A stretch of DNA of 64,000 nt from Larkinella rosea (GCF_003858635.1 NZ_RQJO01000010.1:558001-622000), one strand, 5' to 3'; counted from the stretch's first letter, positions 16,853 to 26,971 are shown. Program-made: numbers and translations. Notes: a model not told the origin generated them from the sequence alone.

Positions 16853-19800
16853 ATCTACTATTCAAAGTAAACCGTATCGCCACAGGCGCCAGGTGGTCTG
16901 TTGTGCTGTTCTTTATTTTGACGGCCACGGCCTTGTATGGGCACCCGGCGAGCGCGCAGGAAGTGCTGGAAAAAGAGATCACCGTAAAATTTCAGGATAC
17001 ACCGCTGAAAGTTGTTCTGGAGGAACTGGCCACCAAATCGGGGCTGCGTTTTATGTACGGAGGAGATGTTGCCAGAAGTGGGTTGCTGGTAACTTTTAAA
17101 GCCAGTAACAAATCCCTTAAATACGTTCTGGACGAGATTTTTAGCCCAACCCGGTTTAATTACATTGTCGAGGATAAGAAGATTCTGGTCTTGCAGAACC
17201 AGTCATCCACGGCCGCCAAATCCCTGACAGCTGCCAACAACCAGGGAGTGCTTCCCACGATGCTCGCCAAAGCATCCGAAATCACCATTGGCGGCAAAGT
17301 GACGGATAACAAGGGACAAAGCCTCATCGGTGTAAATATCGTGGTGAAAGGCACCACCGTCGGAACCACGACGGATGAAAACGGCGGTTTTTCCCTGAAG
17401 GTCGGGAATCAGGATCAGGTGCTCGTTTTCTCGTTCGTGGGTTTCCAGACGAAAGAGGTTGAGTTGAAAAACCAGACCCGCCTGGAGGTTGTTTTGCTGG
17501 AGAGCGACAAAACGCTGGAAGAAATCGTGGTAGTGGGTTATGGAACCCAGAAGAAAAGGGACCTGACCGGCGCCGTAGCCCAGATCAGCGCAACTCGGCT
17601 GGAAAACGAAAACCCGGCCTCGGTGCAGGATATCTTACGGGGAAACATTGCCGGGCTCAATGTGGGCTACTCCACGTCGGCCAAACCGGCGAGTTCGCTT
17701 CAGGTGCGGGGAAGTAACTCCCTGAATGCCAACGGAGATCCGTTAATCGTTCTGGATGGGATCATTTATTATGGTCAGTTGCTGGATATCAATCCCAATG
17801 ACATTCAGACCATCGACGTGCTGAAAGACGCCAGTTCGGCGGCCGTGTACGGCGCTAAAGCGGCCAATGGCGTGATCCTGATTACCACCAAAAGTGGCCA
17901 GAGCGGAAAGGCCATGATCACGCTGAATACCAACACCGGTATTACGACGCTGGCTCATGATCAGCCTCTTTATAACGCCAATGATTTTCTGTATTTCCGC
18001 GCCGACGTGCAGCGGAGTATGAACGCCAATCAAAATCCGCTGAAATACACGAACCCGAACGCCCTGCCGAGCTCCATGCCGCTAAAGGACTGGCTCGCTC
18101 TGGACGGAGCCACAGGAGACCCGACAACGACCTGGCTAAACCGCCTGAACCTGAGTCAGGTAGAAATTGATAACTACAAAGCGGGCCGAACCATCGACTG
18201 GTATCGGAAGGTTTTTCAGCAAGGGGTTCAGCAGGATTATAACGTGAGTGTTTCCGGAAAGAACGACGATATTTCCTACTACATTTCGATGGGGTACATG
18301 GATAATCAGGGGATTGTCGTGGGCGACCGGTACCGGACGTTTCGGTCCAGGCTCAATCTCGACGCCCGTATTGCGAAGTTTCTTAAAATCGGGATCAACA
18401 CCCAATTCAGCAGTCGGGATGACGGATACGTGCCCATGACCTGGAGTAACATGGTGAACGCTTCGCCCTGGGGCTCCGAATTTGATGACAAGGGCAACCA
18501 ACGGCTCAGCCCCCAGGACGATCAGATTGCGCTGAATCCTGCGTTGGCGAAAGCCTATACCAACCGCCTGAGTATCAATAATACGCTGATCAGTACGATC
18601 TATTCCGTGGTAACGCTGCCTTTTGGAATTACCTATCAGGCTAACTTTTCGCCGAGACTGGAATTATACCGGTATTTCAATCACCAGTCCGCCGACAGTC
18701 CGCAGTGGGCTCAGGCGGGGGGCTATGCACAACGGGAGCAGCTTGATATCTATAGCTGGCAGATTGACAACCTGTTTAAATGGAAAAGAACGTTTGGCAA
18801 GTCGCACGACCTCGACATTACGTTCCTGGCCAACATGGAAAAATACCAGAGCTGGCAAAACCGGATTGAGAACAGCGGTTTTGACCCCAGCGACCAACTG
18901 GGCTTCCACAACATCGGCACCGGGCGCAATCCCATCGTAACCAGCAACGATGAATACGGCACCGCCGACGCCCTCATGGGCCGCCTGTTCTACTCGTTCA
19001 AAAGCCGGTATATGCTGACACTTTCCCTGCGACGCGACGGCTACTCGGCCTTCGGCCAGAAAAATCCGCGGGCCACTTTCCCGGCCGCTGCCTTGGGCTG
19101 GGTGATCAGTGATGAAAAGTTTTTTAACTCCTCCTGGCTCAATTATCTAAAACTTCGCTTTTCGTACGGTTTTAACGGAAACCGGGACATTGGTCGCTAC
19201 GTAGCCATTTCCGATCTGGTGGCCGGAAAGTACCTGCATGTTTCACCCACCGGCACCCTCAAACAGGTTTCCATGCTGTACGTCAACCGGATGAGCAACG
19301 AAAACCTTCAGTGGGAGAAAAAATCGTCCCTGAATATCGGCGTAGATTTTTCGATGCTGCGGAACCGCATCAGCGGAAGTATTGAGACTTACACAATGAC
19401 CAGCACGAATTTGTTGGTCCAGCGCTCCCTACCGGACGTCACCGGTTTTAAGACGGTTTGGGCCAACCTGGGTGAAATACGAAACCGGGGCATCGAGCTT
19501 AACCTGACCTCCGTCAACATCAACACCCCGCTCGTGACCTGGAAATCGACCCTGAACGTTTCGATGAATCGGAATAAAATCATCAGCCTGTACGGCGACC
19601 GGCAAAACATTCTGGATAGTCAGGGAAAGGTAATTGGCACCCGCGAGCCCAACGACATCACCAACAAGTGGTTTATCGGCCAGCCGCTGGACGTGATCTG
19701 GGACATTAAAATTCTGGGCGTGTACCAGAAAAACGAAGCCGAGATGGCCCAGAAATATGGGGTAAAACCGGGTGATTTCAAATTGCAGGATGTGAACAAC

Positions 19801-20292
19801 GACGGGAAATATACCGATGCCGACCGGCAGTTCCTGGGTTACACCGAGCCCCGGTTTCGGTGGACGCTGCGCAATGAGTTCCGGCTGTTCAGGCGGTTCG
19901 ACCTCTCTTTCATGATGTACTCGTACTGGGGGCATAAGGGTTCGTTCAATACCGCCAAAAACCAGAACGGGTATATGGACCGGGTGAATGCCTATATGCA
20001 GCCTTACTGGACAGCCGAGAACCCGATCAACGATTACGCCCGGCTGTCTTCCAGCGACGGAAGCGCATCGTATAGTGTATACCGTGACCGGTCTTTTGTC
20101 CGACTCGAAAATATATCCGTCGCCTACAATTTGCCTGCCACTTTGTTCGGCAGACTGGGGCTGAAAAATGCGAAGGCTTATTTCAGCGTACGGAACGTGG
20201 CAGTTTACAGTCGGGAGTGGAGCTTCTGGGATCCCGAAAACAGCGCCCCGACGCCGAGAACGGCAACACTGGGCATCAACGTCTCGCTGTGA
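16843..20292 (+). CDS. SusC/RagA-family TonB-linked receptor with N-terminal STN signalling domain
   Basis: 1149 residues. Signal peptide to ~38 (LFFILTATALYGHPASAQ). STN domain at ~45-120 (VKFQDTPLKVVLEELATKSG, SNKSLKYVLDEIF, IVEDKKILVLQ), which in this family contacts FecR. CarboxypepD_reg at ~148-215 (IGGKVTDNKGQSLIGVNIVV, FSFVGFQTKEV), LEEIVVVGYGTQKKRDLTGA, then plug (SVQDILRGNIAGLNV, LQVRGSNSLNANGDPLIVLD, DVLKDASSAAVYGAKAANGV) and barrel, ending PRTATLGINVSL. It imports a glycan and also reports its presence to the FecR/sigma pair encoded upstream, which makes the island substrate-inducible. The SusD follows 88 bases later. Confidence 0.96.
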   Translation: MYLNLLFKVNRIATGARWSVVLFFILTATALYGHPASAQEVLEKEITVKFQDTPLKVVLEELATKSGLRFMYGGDVARSGLLVTFKASNKSLKYVLDEIFSPTRFNYIVEDKKILVLQNQSSTAAKSLTAANNQGVLPTMLAKASEITIGGKVTDNKGQSLIGVNIVVKGTTVGTTTDENGGFSLKVGNQDQVLVFSFVGFQTKEVELKNQTRLEVVLLESDKTLEEIVVVGYGTQKKRDLTGAVAQISATRLENENPASVQDILRGNIAGLNVGYSTSAKPASSLQVRGSNSLNANGDPLIVLDGIIYYGQLLDINPNDIQTIDVLKDASSAAVYGAKAANGVILITTKSGQSGKAMITLNTNTGITTLAHDQPLYNANDFLYFRADVQRSMNANQNPLKYTNPNALPSSMPLKDWLALDGATGDPTTTWLNRLNLSQVEIDNYKAGRTIDWYRKVFQQGVQQDYNVSVSGKNDDISYYISMGYMDNQGIVVGDRYRTFRSRLNLDARIAKFLKIGINTQFSSRDDGYVPMTWSNMVNASPWGSEFDDKGNQRLSPQDDQIALNPALAKAYTNRLSINNTLISTIYSVVTLPFGITYQANFSPRLELYRYFNHQSADSPQWAQAGGYAQREQLDIYSWQIDNLFKWKRTFGKSHDLDITFLANMEKYQSWQNRIENSGFDPSDQLGFHNIGTGRNPIVTSNDEYGTADALMGRLFYSFKSRYMLTLSLRRDGYSAFGQKNPRATFPAAALGWVISDEKFFNSSWLNYLKLRFSYGFNGNRDIGRYVAISDLVAGKYLHVSPTGTLKQVSMLYVNRMSNENLQWEKKSSLNIGVDFSMLRNRISGSIETYTMTSTNLLVQRSLPDVTGFKTVWANLGEIRNRGIELNLTSVNINTPLVTWKSTLNVSMNRNKIISLYGDRQNILDSQGKVIGTREPNDITNKWFIGQPLDVIWDIKILGVYQKNEAEMAQKYGVKPGDFKLQDVNNDGKYTDADRQFLGYTEPRFRWTLRNEFRLFRRFDLSFMMYSYWGHKGSFNTAKNQNGYMDRVNAYMQPYWTAENPINDYARLSSSDGSASYSVYRDRSFVRLENISVAYNLPATLFGRLGLKNAKAYFSVRNVAVYSREWSFWDPENSAPTPRTATLGINVSL

Positions 20293-20380
20293 TGATGCTG
20301 GAAAACGTTCATGCCGCACAACTGGCGGAAGCCAGGTATTGGAAAGGATTTGAAAACCGGTTTTATATAGACCTAAAGTT

Positions 20381-22213
20381 ATGAAACGACGCATTTACAA
20401 TTTGGCTGGGGCCATCGTGCTTCTTTTGATGGCGGGGTGTAATACTGAATTCCTGAAGCCTAAACCCCTCTCTTTCTTTTCTCCCGAAACCACTTTTTCG
20501 GACCCGGAAGCCCTGCAGGCGGGTCTGGTCTCCTGCGAAAACATGCTCCGGGATGAATGGCTCGGCACCGGCTCCCCGATTACCACCCAACTCGTGTTTT
20601 CGGAAGTGGCCATCGAGGGAACGACGGATGCGGCCAAGCCCTCGCAGAACCTGAACCTGCAGATTACGCCGGACGCCGACCTGAACAATTCGGCCACCAC
20701 CCGAATCGGTTGGTTCTGGCAGAAATATTACGAAGGCATCCGGTACGCGAATACGGTGATCAGCCGAATTGACCAGCCAAAATACGCTTCGGAAAAAGAA
20801 CGGAATGCCATCCTGGGAGCCGCCTATTTTCACCGGGCCTACCGGTATTATGGGCTGTGCCATGAGTTTGGCGATGTGCCGCTGGAGTTGAAAGAGCGGA
20901 CGGGTACCAAGCTGGATTACTATTCGACCAAACGGGAGGTGATTCTGACACGAATGAAGCAGGACTTAGAGTTTGCTCAGGAATGGGTCAGCGATGATGT
21001 GGATAAAGGGTCGGTCACCAAAGGGGCGGTCAGTCACCTGTTGACCAAAGTCAATCTCGCGCTGGGCCTTTTTGATGATGCCATAAAATCCGCTGGCAAC
21101 GTGATCGACGGCGGCCGTTACGCATTGATGACCAGCCGGTTTGGCGTCGACAAAGGCAACGCGGCAAAAAATATAACCTGGGACTTGCACCGGCCCGAAA
21201 ACAAGGCGTTGCCCGAAAACCGGGAAGCTCTGATGCTCGTCATCGACCGGCGAAATGTAGCCGGTAATTTTACGGGCAGCAATGGCAGCGATCTCATGTA
21301 CAATGCCGTCCCGCTGTGGTGGAATAACATTCTGACACCCAACGGAAACCGCGGGACGGTGGACCAGGCCGGTATCAATCTCGATCAGGTTACCTTCTAC
21401 GGCCGAGGTGTTGGCAAGGCCCGGGCTACCTGGTATACCACCCGCGCGGTTTGGGGAGCCGCTGAAAAAGAAGATTTCCGGCACGCGCCGGGCAACTGGA
21501 TGCGCATGCAGGACCTCGTTTACAATCATCCCAACCTGAAAACGATTGGGGACCCGTATTACGGAAAGCCCATTCAGCTGTATAGCAACTCAGGCGTGTT
21601 GCTGTGTAGTGATACGATCCGAAACTGGTTCGAGTGGCCGCAGTATAAGCTTTACATTCCGGACCTGGACCGTACTCCGGCCTTTGGAGGACGGACGGAT
21701 TGGTACGTATTCCGGCTGGCGGAAACCTACCTCCTGCGCGCCGAAGCTTATTTCTGGAAGGGGGATTTGGCCCTGGCCGCCCAAGATGTGAACCAGGTCA
21801 GGACCCGGGCGAATGCCCAACCGTTGTTACCTTCGGCCATTACGATCGGGACCATTCTGGACGAGCGGGCGCGTGAACTCTATTACGAGGAGCATCGGAA
21901 GGTGGAGCTGACCCGCATCGCCTACATCCTTGCCAAAACCGGTAAAGCTGCCTACAATGGCAAGTCGTATTCGCTGGCCAATTTTTCGGAAACCAATTTC
22001 TGGTTCGACCGGATCATGGAAAAAACCGAGTTCTACAACAAAGGCGCCAAAACCCGTTATGGCAATCCATACACCATGAGTGCATATCACGTACTTTGGC
22101 CGATTCCCGCCAGCGCAATCAGCGGAAATAGCCGGGGTGTGATCAACCAGAACTTTGGTTATGCCGGTTTTGAGCGAAACAAACCCGCCCTCACCGCGAT
22201 CACCGATGAGTAG
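20381..22213 (+). CDS. SusD/RagB-family outer-membrane lipoprotein (long form)
   Basis: 610 residues, longer than the first SusD. Lipoprotein signal MKRRIYNLAGAIVLLLMAGC with Cys20. SusD features: FFSPETTFSDPEALQAGL, ISRIDQPKYASEKERNAILG, AYFHRAYRYYGLCHEFGDVP, FRLAETYLLRAEAYFWKGDL, DERARELYYEEHRKVELTRI and the near-terminal VLWPIPASAISGNSRGVINQ. It is the surface binding partner of the STN-type SusC. Extra insertions around residues 230-400 distinguish it from the first SusD, suggesting a different ligand. Confidence 0.94.
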   Translation: MKRRIYNLAGAIVLLLMAGCNTEFLKPKPLSFFSPETTFSDPEALQAGLVSCENMLRDEWLGTGSPITTQLVFSEVAIEGTTDAAKPSQNLNLQITPDADLNNSATTRIGWFWQKYYEGIRYANTVISRIDQPKYASEKERNAILGAAYFHRAYRYYGLCHEFGDVPLELKERTGTKLDYYSTKREVILTRMKQDLEFAQEWVSDDVDKGSVTKGAVSHLLTKVNLALGLFDDAIKSAGNVIDGGRYALMTSRFGVDKGNAAKNITWDLHRPENKALPENREALMLVIDRRNVAGNFTGSNGSDLMYNAVPLWWNNILTPNGNRGTVDQAGINLDQVTFYGRGVGKARATWYTTRAVWGAAEKEDFRHAPGNWMRMQDLVYNHPNLKTIGDPYYGKPIQLYSNSGVLLCSDTIRNWFEWPQYKLYIPDLDRTPAFGGRTDWYVFRLAETYLLRAEAYFWKGDLALAAQDVNQVRTRANAQPLLPSAITIGTILDERARELYYEEHRKVELTRIAYILAKTGKAAYNGKSYSLANFSETNFWFDRIMEKTEFYNKGAKTRYGNPYTMSAYHVLWPIPASAISGNSRGVINQNFGYAGFERNKPALTAITDE

Positions 22214-22364
22214 CCTTTCATAACTTCTAATTCCGTCACCAAATAAGGTCGAACAATGCCGACAGCCTTAAATTTCAGGGGTTGGGTGGGGGCTTATTGC
22301 GCAACACTTCCGCCAGCGCCGGTAACGACTTATTGAACATCCAAAGAAAAACCCGTTAACCAAC

Positions 22365-23714
22365 ATGATTAAAGAAAAAAGCGACCGGAGAACGTTCCTT
22401 GCCACCACGATAAAAGGTACAGCCGCCCTTTCATTGGGGGGAGTCTTACCCGGTTTCAGTCCCCGGAGTTATGCCAGTATTATTGGCGCCAATGAACGAG
22501 TCAATGTCGGTATCATGGGAGTGAATAACCGGGGCCGGGCCCTGGCCAAGAATTTTGCCTCCCAACCCAACAGCCGGGTCGTTCATATTTCAGACGTAGA
22601 CAGCCGGGCATCGGCTCGATCGATTGACGAAGTGACGAAGGTGCAAAACAGCAAACCGGTGGATACGCCGGATTTCAGAAAGGCCCTGGAAGATAAACAA
22701 CTGGATGCCCTGGTCATTGCCGCGCCGGATTTCTGGCATGCCCACGCGTCCATTATGGCGTTGAAGGCCGGGAAACACGTGTACGTGGAAAAACCGTGCA
22801 GTTATGATCCGAATGAAGGGGAAATTCTGGTCAAGGCTTCCAAAAAATACAAAGGCGTCATCCAAATGGGCAATCAGCGACGTTCGTGGCCCAACATCGT
22901 CAAAGCCATTCAGGAGTTGCACGCGGGCGCGATCGGCCGGGTTTATTTCGGAAAGGGCTGGTACGCCAATACGCGGCTGGACATCGGGAAAGGAAAAGAA
23001 ACGGCAGTTCCGTCCTGGCTCAACTACGACCTCTGGCAGGGACCCGTCCCCCGACGGCCCTACCGGGATAATCTGGTGCACTACAACTGGCACTGGTTCT
23101 GGCATTGGGGCACCGGCGAGGCCGTTGGCAATGGGGTGCATATGCTCGACATGCTGCGCTGGGGAATGGGGGTTGAGTATCCGGTGCGGGTGACATCCGC
23201 CGGTGGCCGCTATCACTTTTCCGATGATTGGGAAACGCCGGATACCCAGATCATTACCTGGGAGTTTGCCAACAAAAGCAGTATTCTTTGGGAAGCCAGA
23301 AGCTGTAACGGCCACGGGGTGGACGACATCGGCGTGGGCGTGACCTTTTACGGCGAAAACGGCTCCCTGACCATCAACGGAAATGGGTATATTATTTATG
23401 ACCTGAAGGGCGCCGTGGTCAAGAACGTCAAAGAAGGAGACAACATGAATTTGCTCGACCGAACCAACCCTTCCCAAAATCTGGATTCGCTGCACTTCCA
23501 GAATTTCTTCGACGCCATCAAAACCGGTGCCACCCTGAACGCCGACATTCCCAACGGGCACATCAGTACGCTGCTCTGCCAGTTGGGAAACATCGCCTGG
23601 CGAACCGGCGACGTCCTGCTCACCGATCCGACAAACGGCCACATCCTCAACAGTGCGAAAGGCAAAAAGCTCTGGGCGCGCACCTATGAACCCGGCTGGG
23701 AACTGACGATCTAA
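22365..23714 (+). CDS. Tat-exported Gfo/Idh/MocA-family oxidoreductase
   Basis: 449 residues. The Tat signal is DRRTFLATT with Arg8-Arg9, followed by a hydrophobic run ending near SPRSYA. The Rossmann start is VNVGIMGVNNRGRALAKNFA (~45-65), and the family Lys is in YVEKPCSY (~residue 141). The C-terminal half holds HWHWFWHWGTGEAVGNGVHM, then DMLRWGMGVEYP, where the His/Asp residues bind substrate. Members oxidise or reduce sugar hydroxyls with tightly bound NAD(P); exported ones are thought to keep the cofactor during Tat transport and some act at C3 of glycosides. It is the first enzyme gene after the STN-SusC/SusD pair, so its substrate is probably the glycan brought in by that pair. Confidence 0.9.
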   Translation: MIKEKSDRRTFLATTIKGTAALSLGGVLPGFSPRSYASIIGANERVNVGIMGVNNRGRALAKNFASQPNSRVVHISDVDSRASARSIDEVTKVQNSKPVDTPDFRKALEDKQLDALVIAAPDFWHAHASIMALKAGKHVYVEKPCSYDPNEGEILVKASKKYKGVIQMGNQRRSWPNIVKAIQELHAGAIGRVYFGKGWYANTRLDIGKGKETAVPSWLNYDLWQGPVPRRPYRDNLVHYNWHWFWHWGTGEAVGNGVHMLDMLRWGMGVEYPVRVTSAGGRYHFSDDWETPDTQIITWEFANKSSILWEARSCNGHGVDDIGVGVTFYGENGSLTINGNGYIIYDLKGAVVKNVKEGDNMNLLDRTNPSQNLDSLHFQNFFDAIKTGATLNADIPNGHISTLLCQLGNIAWRTGDVLLTDPTNGHILNSAKGKKLWARTYEPGWELTI

Positions 23715-23789
23715 ACACACCATATCCCTTTAAACAATATTACACCTTCCTGCCTCCGGGCGGGAAGGTTGAATAACCACGGCCTTTTC

Positions 23790-25121
23790 ATGGAAAGTAT
23801 TCCTTTAGCAGCGCTTACAAAACCGCAAATTAACCGGTCTATCGTTGTGATCGGCACCTTGTTTTTTGTATTCGGCTTTGTCACCTGGATCAACGCCATT
23901 TTAATCCCTTATTTCAAAATTGCCTGTGAGTTAACTAACTTCCAATCGTATCTGGTGGCCTTTGCCTTCTACATCTCTTATTTTGTGATGTCGGTACCGG
24001 CTTCGTTCCTATTGAAAAAAGTCGGGTTCAAAAACGGAATGCTGCTGGGTTTTCTGGCGATGGCAACCGGCGCGTTTGTCTTTCTGCCCGCTGCCTACAC
24101 CCGGACGTACGAAATTTTTCTTTGTGGATTGTTTACCATCGGAACCGGTCTGGCCATCCTGCAATCTGCCGCCAATCCCTACATTACCCTGCTGGGCCCG
24201 AAAGAGCGGGCCGCGCAGCGAATCAGTATCATGGGGATTTGCAACAAAGGGGCCGGTATCCTTGCCCCTTTTATTTTTTCATTCTTTCTATTGCGGCCGG
24301 AAGACAGCGAGACCATTGCCCATCTGGCCGACCTGGCGACAAGCGAACGAAAAATCTTTCTGGACGCGCTGGTTCGGCGGGTCATGTTGCCGTATTCGTG
24401 CCTGGGAATTGTTTTAATTGCTTTGGGTGCGCTGGTGAAATTCTCTCCGCTGCCGGAGATCGATACGGATGAGGGACCACTTCAAACGCAGCAGGCTGGT
24501 CCGGAAAAAAAAAGCATCTGGCAGTTTCCTTACCTGATTCTGGGTGCCGTAGCCATTTTCACCCACGTCGGCACCCACGTGATTGCCATCGACACCGTGA
24601 TCGGTTATGCGGGTTCGATGGGAATTCCGCTAACAAAAGCCCGGCCCTTTCCGTCGTTTACGCTGCTGGCTACCATGATCGGCTATTGTACGGGAATTGT
24701 TCTGATCCCCCGGTTTTTCAGTCAGCTTTCCATTTTCCGAGCCTGCACGGTGCTGGGCACCGCGCTTTCGTTGGGCATTTTGTTTGCAAAAGCGGACATA
24801 AGCCTGCTGGGGTATCAATCGGATGTGTCACTGTGGCTGGTTGTTTTGTTAGGGTTGGCGAATTCGTTGATCTGGGCCGGTATCTGGCCCCTGGCGCTCG
24901 ACAATCTGGGGAAATTTACTAAACTGGGCGCTTCCATCCTGATCATGGGACTTTGCGGACAAGCTATCATGCCACTGATTTATGGCTATCTGGCGGATGC
25001 CTATGATCACCGGTTTGCCTACGTGATTTTGCTTCCCTGTTATGCTTACCTGATCTTTTATGCCTTCAAAGGCTATCGCATCCAGAGCTGGAAACCCGTA
25101 CCTATCCGAACAGAACGCTAA
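23790..25121 (+). CDS. Sugar MFS transporter of the FucP/GluP family
   Basis: 443 residues from the ATG at 23790; an in-frame TTG at 23769 would add seven residues and has GGAAGG almost touching it, which is less likely. Twelve membrane segments can be counted. FucP-family features: VIGTLFFVFGFVTWINAILI in helix 1, FYISYFVMSVPASFLLKKVG, GTGLAILQSAANPYITLLGP (the QxxANPY motif), RISIMGICNKGAGILAPFIF, and ANSLIWAGIWPLALDNLGKF near helix 10. Known relatives are proton symporters for fucose, glucose, N-acetylglucosamine or mannose across the inner membrane. With nagA and a nagB-like gene downstream, an N-acetylamino sugar or a keto derivative is a reasonable guess. The NagB-like gene starts 21 bases after its stop. 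Confidence 0.92.
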   Translation: MESIPLAALTKPQINRSIVVIGTLFFVFGFVTWINAILIPYFKIACELTNFQSYLVAFAFYISYFVMSVPASFLLKKVGFKNGMLLGFLAMATGAFVFLPAAYTRTYEIFLCGLFTIGTGLAILQSAANPYITLLGPKERAAQRISIMGICNKGAGILAPFIFSFFLLRPEDSETIAHLADLATSERKIFLDALVRRVMLPYSCLGIVLIALGALVKFSPLPEIDTDEGPLQTQQAGPEKKSIWQFPYLILGAVAIFTHVGTHVIAIDTVIGYAGSMGIPLTKARPFPSFTLLATMIGYCTGIVLIPRFFSQLSIFRACTVLGTALSLGILFAKADISLLGYQSDVSLWLVVLLGLANSLIWAGIWPLALDNLGKFTKLGASILIMGLCGQAIMPLIYGYLADAYDHRFAYVILLPCYAYLIFYAFKGYRIQSWKPVPIRTER

Positions 25122-25142
25122 TCCTTTCCATTTTAAATACTG

Positions 25143-25931
25143 ATGAAACAGTTTCAACAAGACCTCTTAAGCGTCTCCATTTTTCAAAACCGCCAGAAAC
25201 TCGGCAAAGCCGCAGCGACGGAAATTGCGGCAGCGATCCATCGGCTTCTTCGGGACAAAGAGTCCATCAATATGGTTTTTGGCGCAGCTCCTTCTCAGGA
25301 CGAAACGCTGCTTGCACTGGCCCAGGACCCGTCCATCGATTGGTCGCGTATCCGGGCTTTTCACATGGATGAGTATGTTGGACTGTCGCCGGATGCTCCG
25401 CAGCTATTCAGTCGGTATCTGAAGGAGCATTTGTTCGACAAAATTCCGTTGGGGCAAATGTTCCTGATCAACGGGAACGCCAGGGATCTGAATCAGGAAT
25501 GCGAGCGGTATGCGGCCCTGTTAAAAGAATTTCCAACCGACATTGTCTGTCTTGGCATTGGTGAGAATACCCATATTGCCTTTAATGACCCGCACGTGGC
25601 CGATTTTCACGATAAAAGGCTTGTCAAAGTGGTTGAACTGGATTTACCCTGTCGCAGGCAGCAGGTGAATGATGGCTGTTTTCCTGAACTGGAAGCCGTC
25701 CCCCGGCAAGCCATTACCCTCACTGTTCCTGCTCTTTTTCAGGCAGACTATGCGTTTTGCATGGTTCCAGGCCCCCGGAAGGCGCAGGCGGTTTTTTTAA
25801 CGCTGACGACCCCGGAAATAACCAGTCAATATCCGGCTTCCATCCTTCGCGAACACCCCGATGCTGCCTTATTTCTGGATGCCGACAGCGCCAGTCAAAT
25901 CCTGAAGGTGTACGAAGTTTCCGGTTTTTAG
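25143..25931 (+). CDS. Glucosamine-6-phosphate deaminase/isomerase-like protein with altered active site
   Basis: 262 residues with the NagB/6-phosphogluconolactonase fold. FHMDEY at 73-78 keeps the catalytic-base Asp (D76; Asp72 in E. coli NagB). The ring-opening triad is changed: the family sequence GVGNDGHIAFNEP is GIGENTHIAFNDP here (138-150), so Asp141 is Asn142, His143 is kept as His144, and Glu148 is Asp149. The usual phosphate-loop TGGTP is FGAAPSQ at 46-52. These changes suggest a relative that handles a different amino-sugar phosphate, or the same one by a modified mechanism. It lies between the permease and a second oxidoreductase, three genes before completing the set with nagA. 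Classical NagB makes fructose-6-phosphate and ammonia. Confidence 0.83.
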   Translation: MKQFQQDLLSVSIFQNRQKLGKAAATEIAAAIHRLLRDKESINMVFGAAPSQDETLLALAQDPSIDWSRIRAFHMDEYVGLSPDAPQLFSRYLKEHLFDKIPLGQMFLINGNARDLNQECERYAALLKEFPTDIVCLGIGENTHIAFNDPHVADFHDKRLVKVVELDLPCRRQQVNDGCFPELEAVPRQAITLTVPALFQADYAFCMVPGPRKAQAVFLTLTTPEITSQYPASILREHPDAALFLDADSASQILKVYEVSGF

Positions 25932-25960
25932 CCCATCCTCAAGAATCAAAAGCAGGAACC

Positions 25961-26971
25961 ATGACCCATTTTCAACCACTGAAAAGAAGAACTTTCCTCA
26001 AAACGACAATCGCGGGAAGCCTTCCATTGGCTTTTTTCAATCCCTTAAAACCGGTCCGGATGATCCAGCCGGGAAAGCGAATCGGTATCATTGGCCTGGA
26101 TACATCGCATAGCGTGGCCTTTACCAAAGCCTTACATACCGCTGTCGAATCCGATACCTACAAAGGTTACAAGGTCGTCGCAGCCTACCCGTATGGCAGC
26201 CAGCGAATTCAAAGCAGCAAGGAGCGAATTCCGGGATACATTGAGCAAATTGGCAAATACCAGGTAGCCATTGTCGGGTCGATCCGGGAGCTGTTGGCGC
26301 AGGTCGACTTTGTGTTGCTGGAAACGAACGATGGTACGCTTCACCTGCCGCAGGCGCTGGAAGTTCTGGCCGCGAGAAAACCGCTCTTTATTGATAAACC
26401 GATGGCGGCCAGTCTCCGGGAGGCAATGGCCATTTTTAATGCCGCCGAAAAATACAGAGTGCCGGTTTTTTCAACCTCCTCGCTCCGGTATATCAAGGGC
26501 ATGGACGAGTTGAAAAAGGAGAAAGTCATCGGAGCGGATACGTTCAGCCCGGCAACCATCGAACCTTCCCATCCGGATCTTTTCTGGTACGGCATCCACG
26601 GAATTGAAACCTTAATGGCCGCCATGGGACCCGGTTGTCAGCAAGTGTCCCGGGTTTCCCAACCCGACTGCGATCTGGTGATTGGAATGTGGGCGGATAA
26701 CCGTATCGGGACGTTTCGGGGACTGAGAAATGCCAAGGTGGGGTACGGCGGAACGGTTTTTACCCAGGCCGGGGAGCGTGTATTAGGTCCTTTTGGCGGG
26801 TATGAACCCCTGCTGGCCCAGATTATTAATTTCTTCGAAACGGGCAAAGTCCCCGTAACACAGCAGGAAACGATTGAAGTCCTGGCGTTGATGGAAGCGG
26901 CCGATGAAAGCAAAAAGCAGCATGGCGCATTCGTTACCCTGGAATCCATGATAGCGCGGGCCCGGCAATGA
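25961..26971 (+). CDS. Tat-exported Gfo/Idh/MocA-family oxidoreductase (short type)
   Basis: 336 residues from the ATG at 25961, preceded by a good AGCAGGAA ribosome-binding site; the longer open frame from 25757 runs inside the NagB-like gene and is rejected. The Tat signal is KRRTFLKTT (Arg9-Arg10) then AGSLPLAFF. The nucleotide-binding start is unusual, IGIIGLDTSHSVAFTKAL instead of GxGxxG. The catalytic Lys motif is FIDKPMAAS (~145-153). YGIHGIETLMAAMG later supplies the usual His. It is shorter than the 449-residue paralogue at 22365 and lacks the Trp/His-rich segment, so it probably acts on another sugar or at another position. Its stop overlaps the nagA start by four bases (ATGA), so the two are translationally coupled. 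Confidence 0.85.
   Translation: MTHFQPLKRRTFLKTTIAGSLPLAFFNPLKPVRMIQPGKRIGIIGLDTSHSVAFTKALHTAVESDTYKGYKVVAAYPYGSQRIQSSKERIPGYIEQIGKYQVAIVGSIRELLAQVDFVLLETNDGTLHLPQALEVLAARKPLFIDKPMAASLREAMAIFNAAEKYRVPVFSTSSLRYIKGMDELKKEKVIGADTFSPATIEPSHPDLFWYGIHGIETLMAAMGPGCQQVSRVSQPDCDLVIGMWADNRIGTFRGLRNAKVGYGGTVFTQAGERVLGPFGGYEPLLAQIINFFETGKVPVTQQETIEVLALMEAADESKKQHGAFVTLESMIARARQ

Noticed and set aside
22590-23723. 377-codon minus-strand frame opposite the first oxidoreductase
   Set aside because: Shadow frame of a well-supported gene with complete family motifs on the plus strand.
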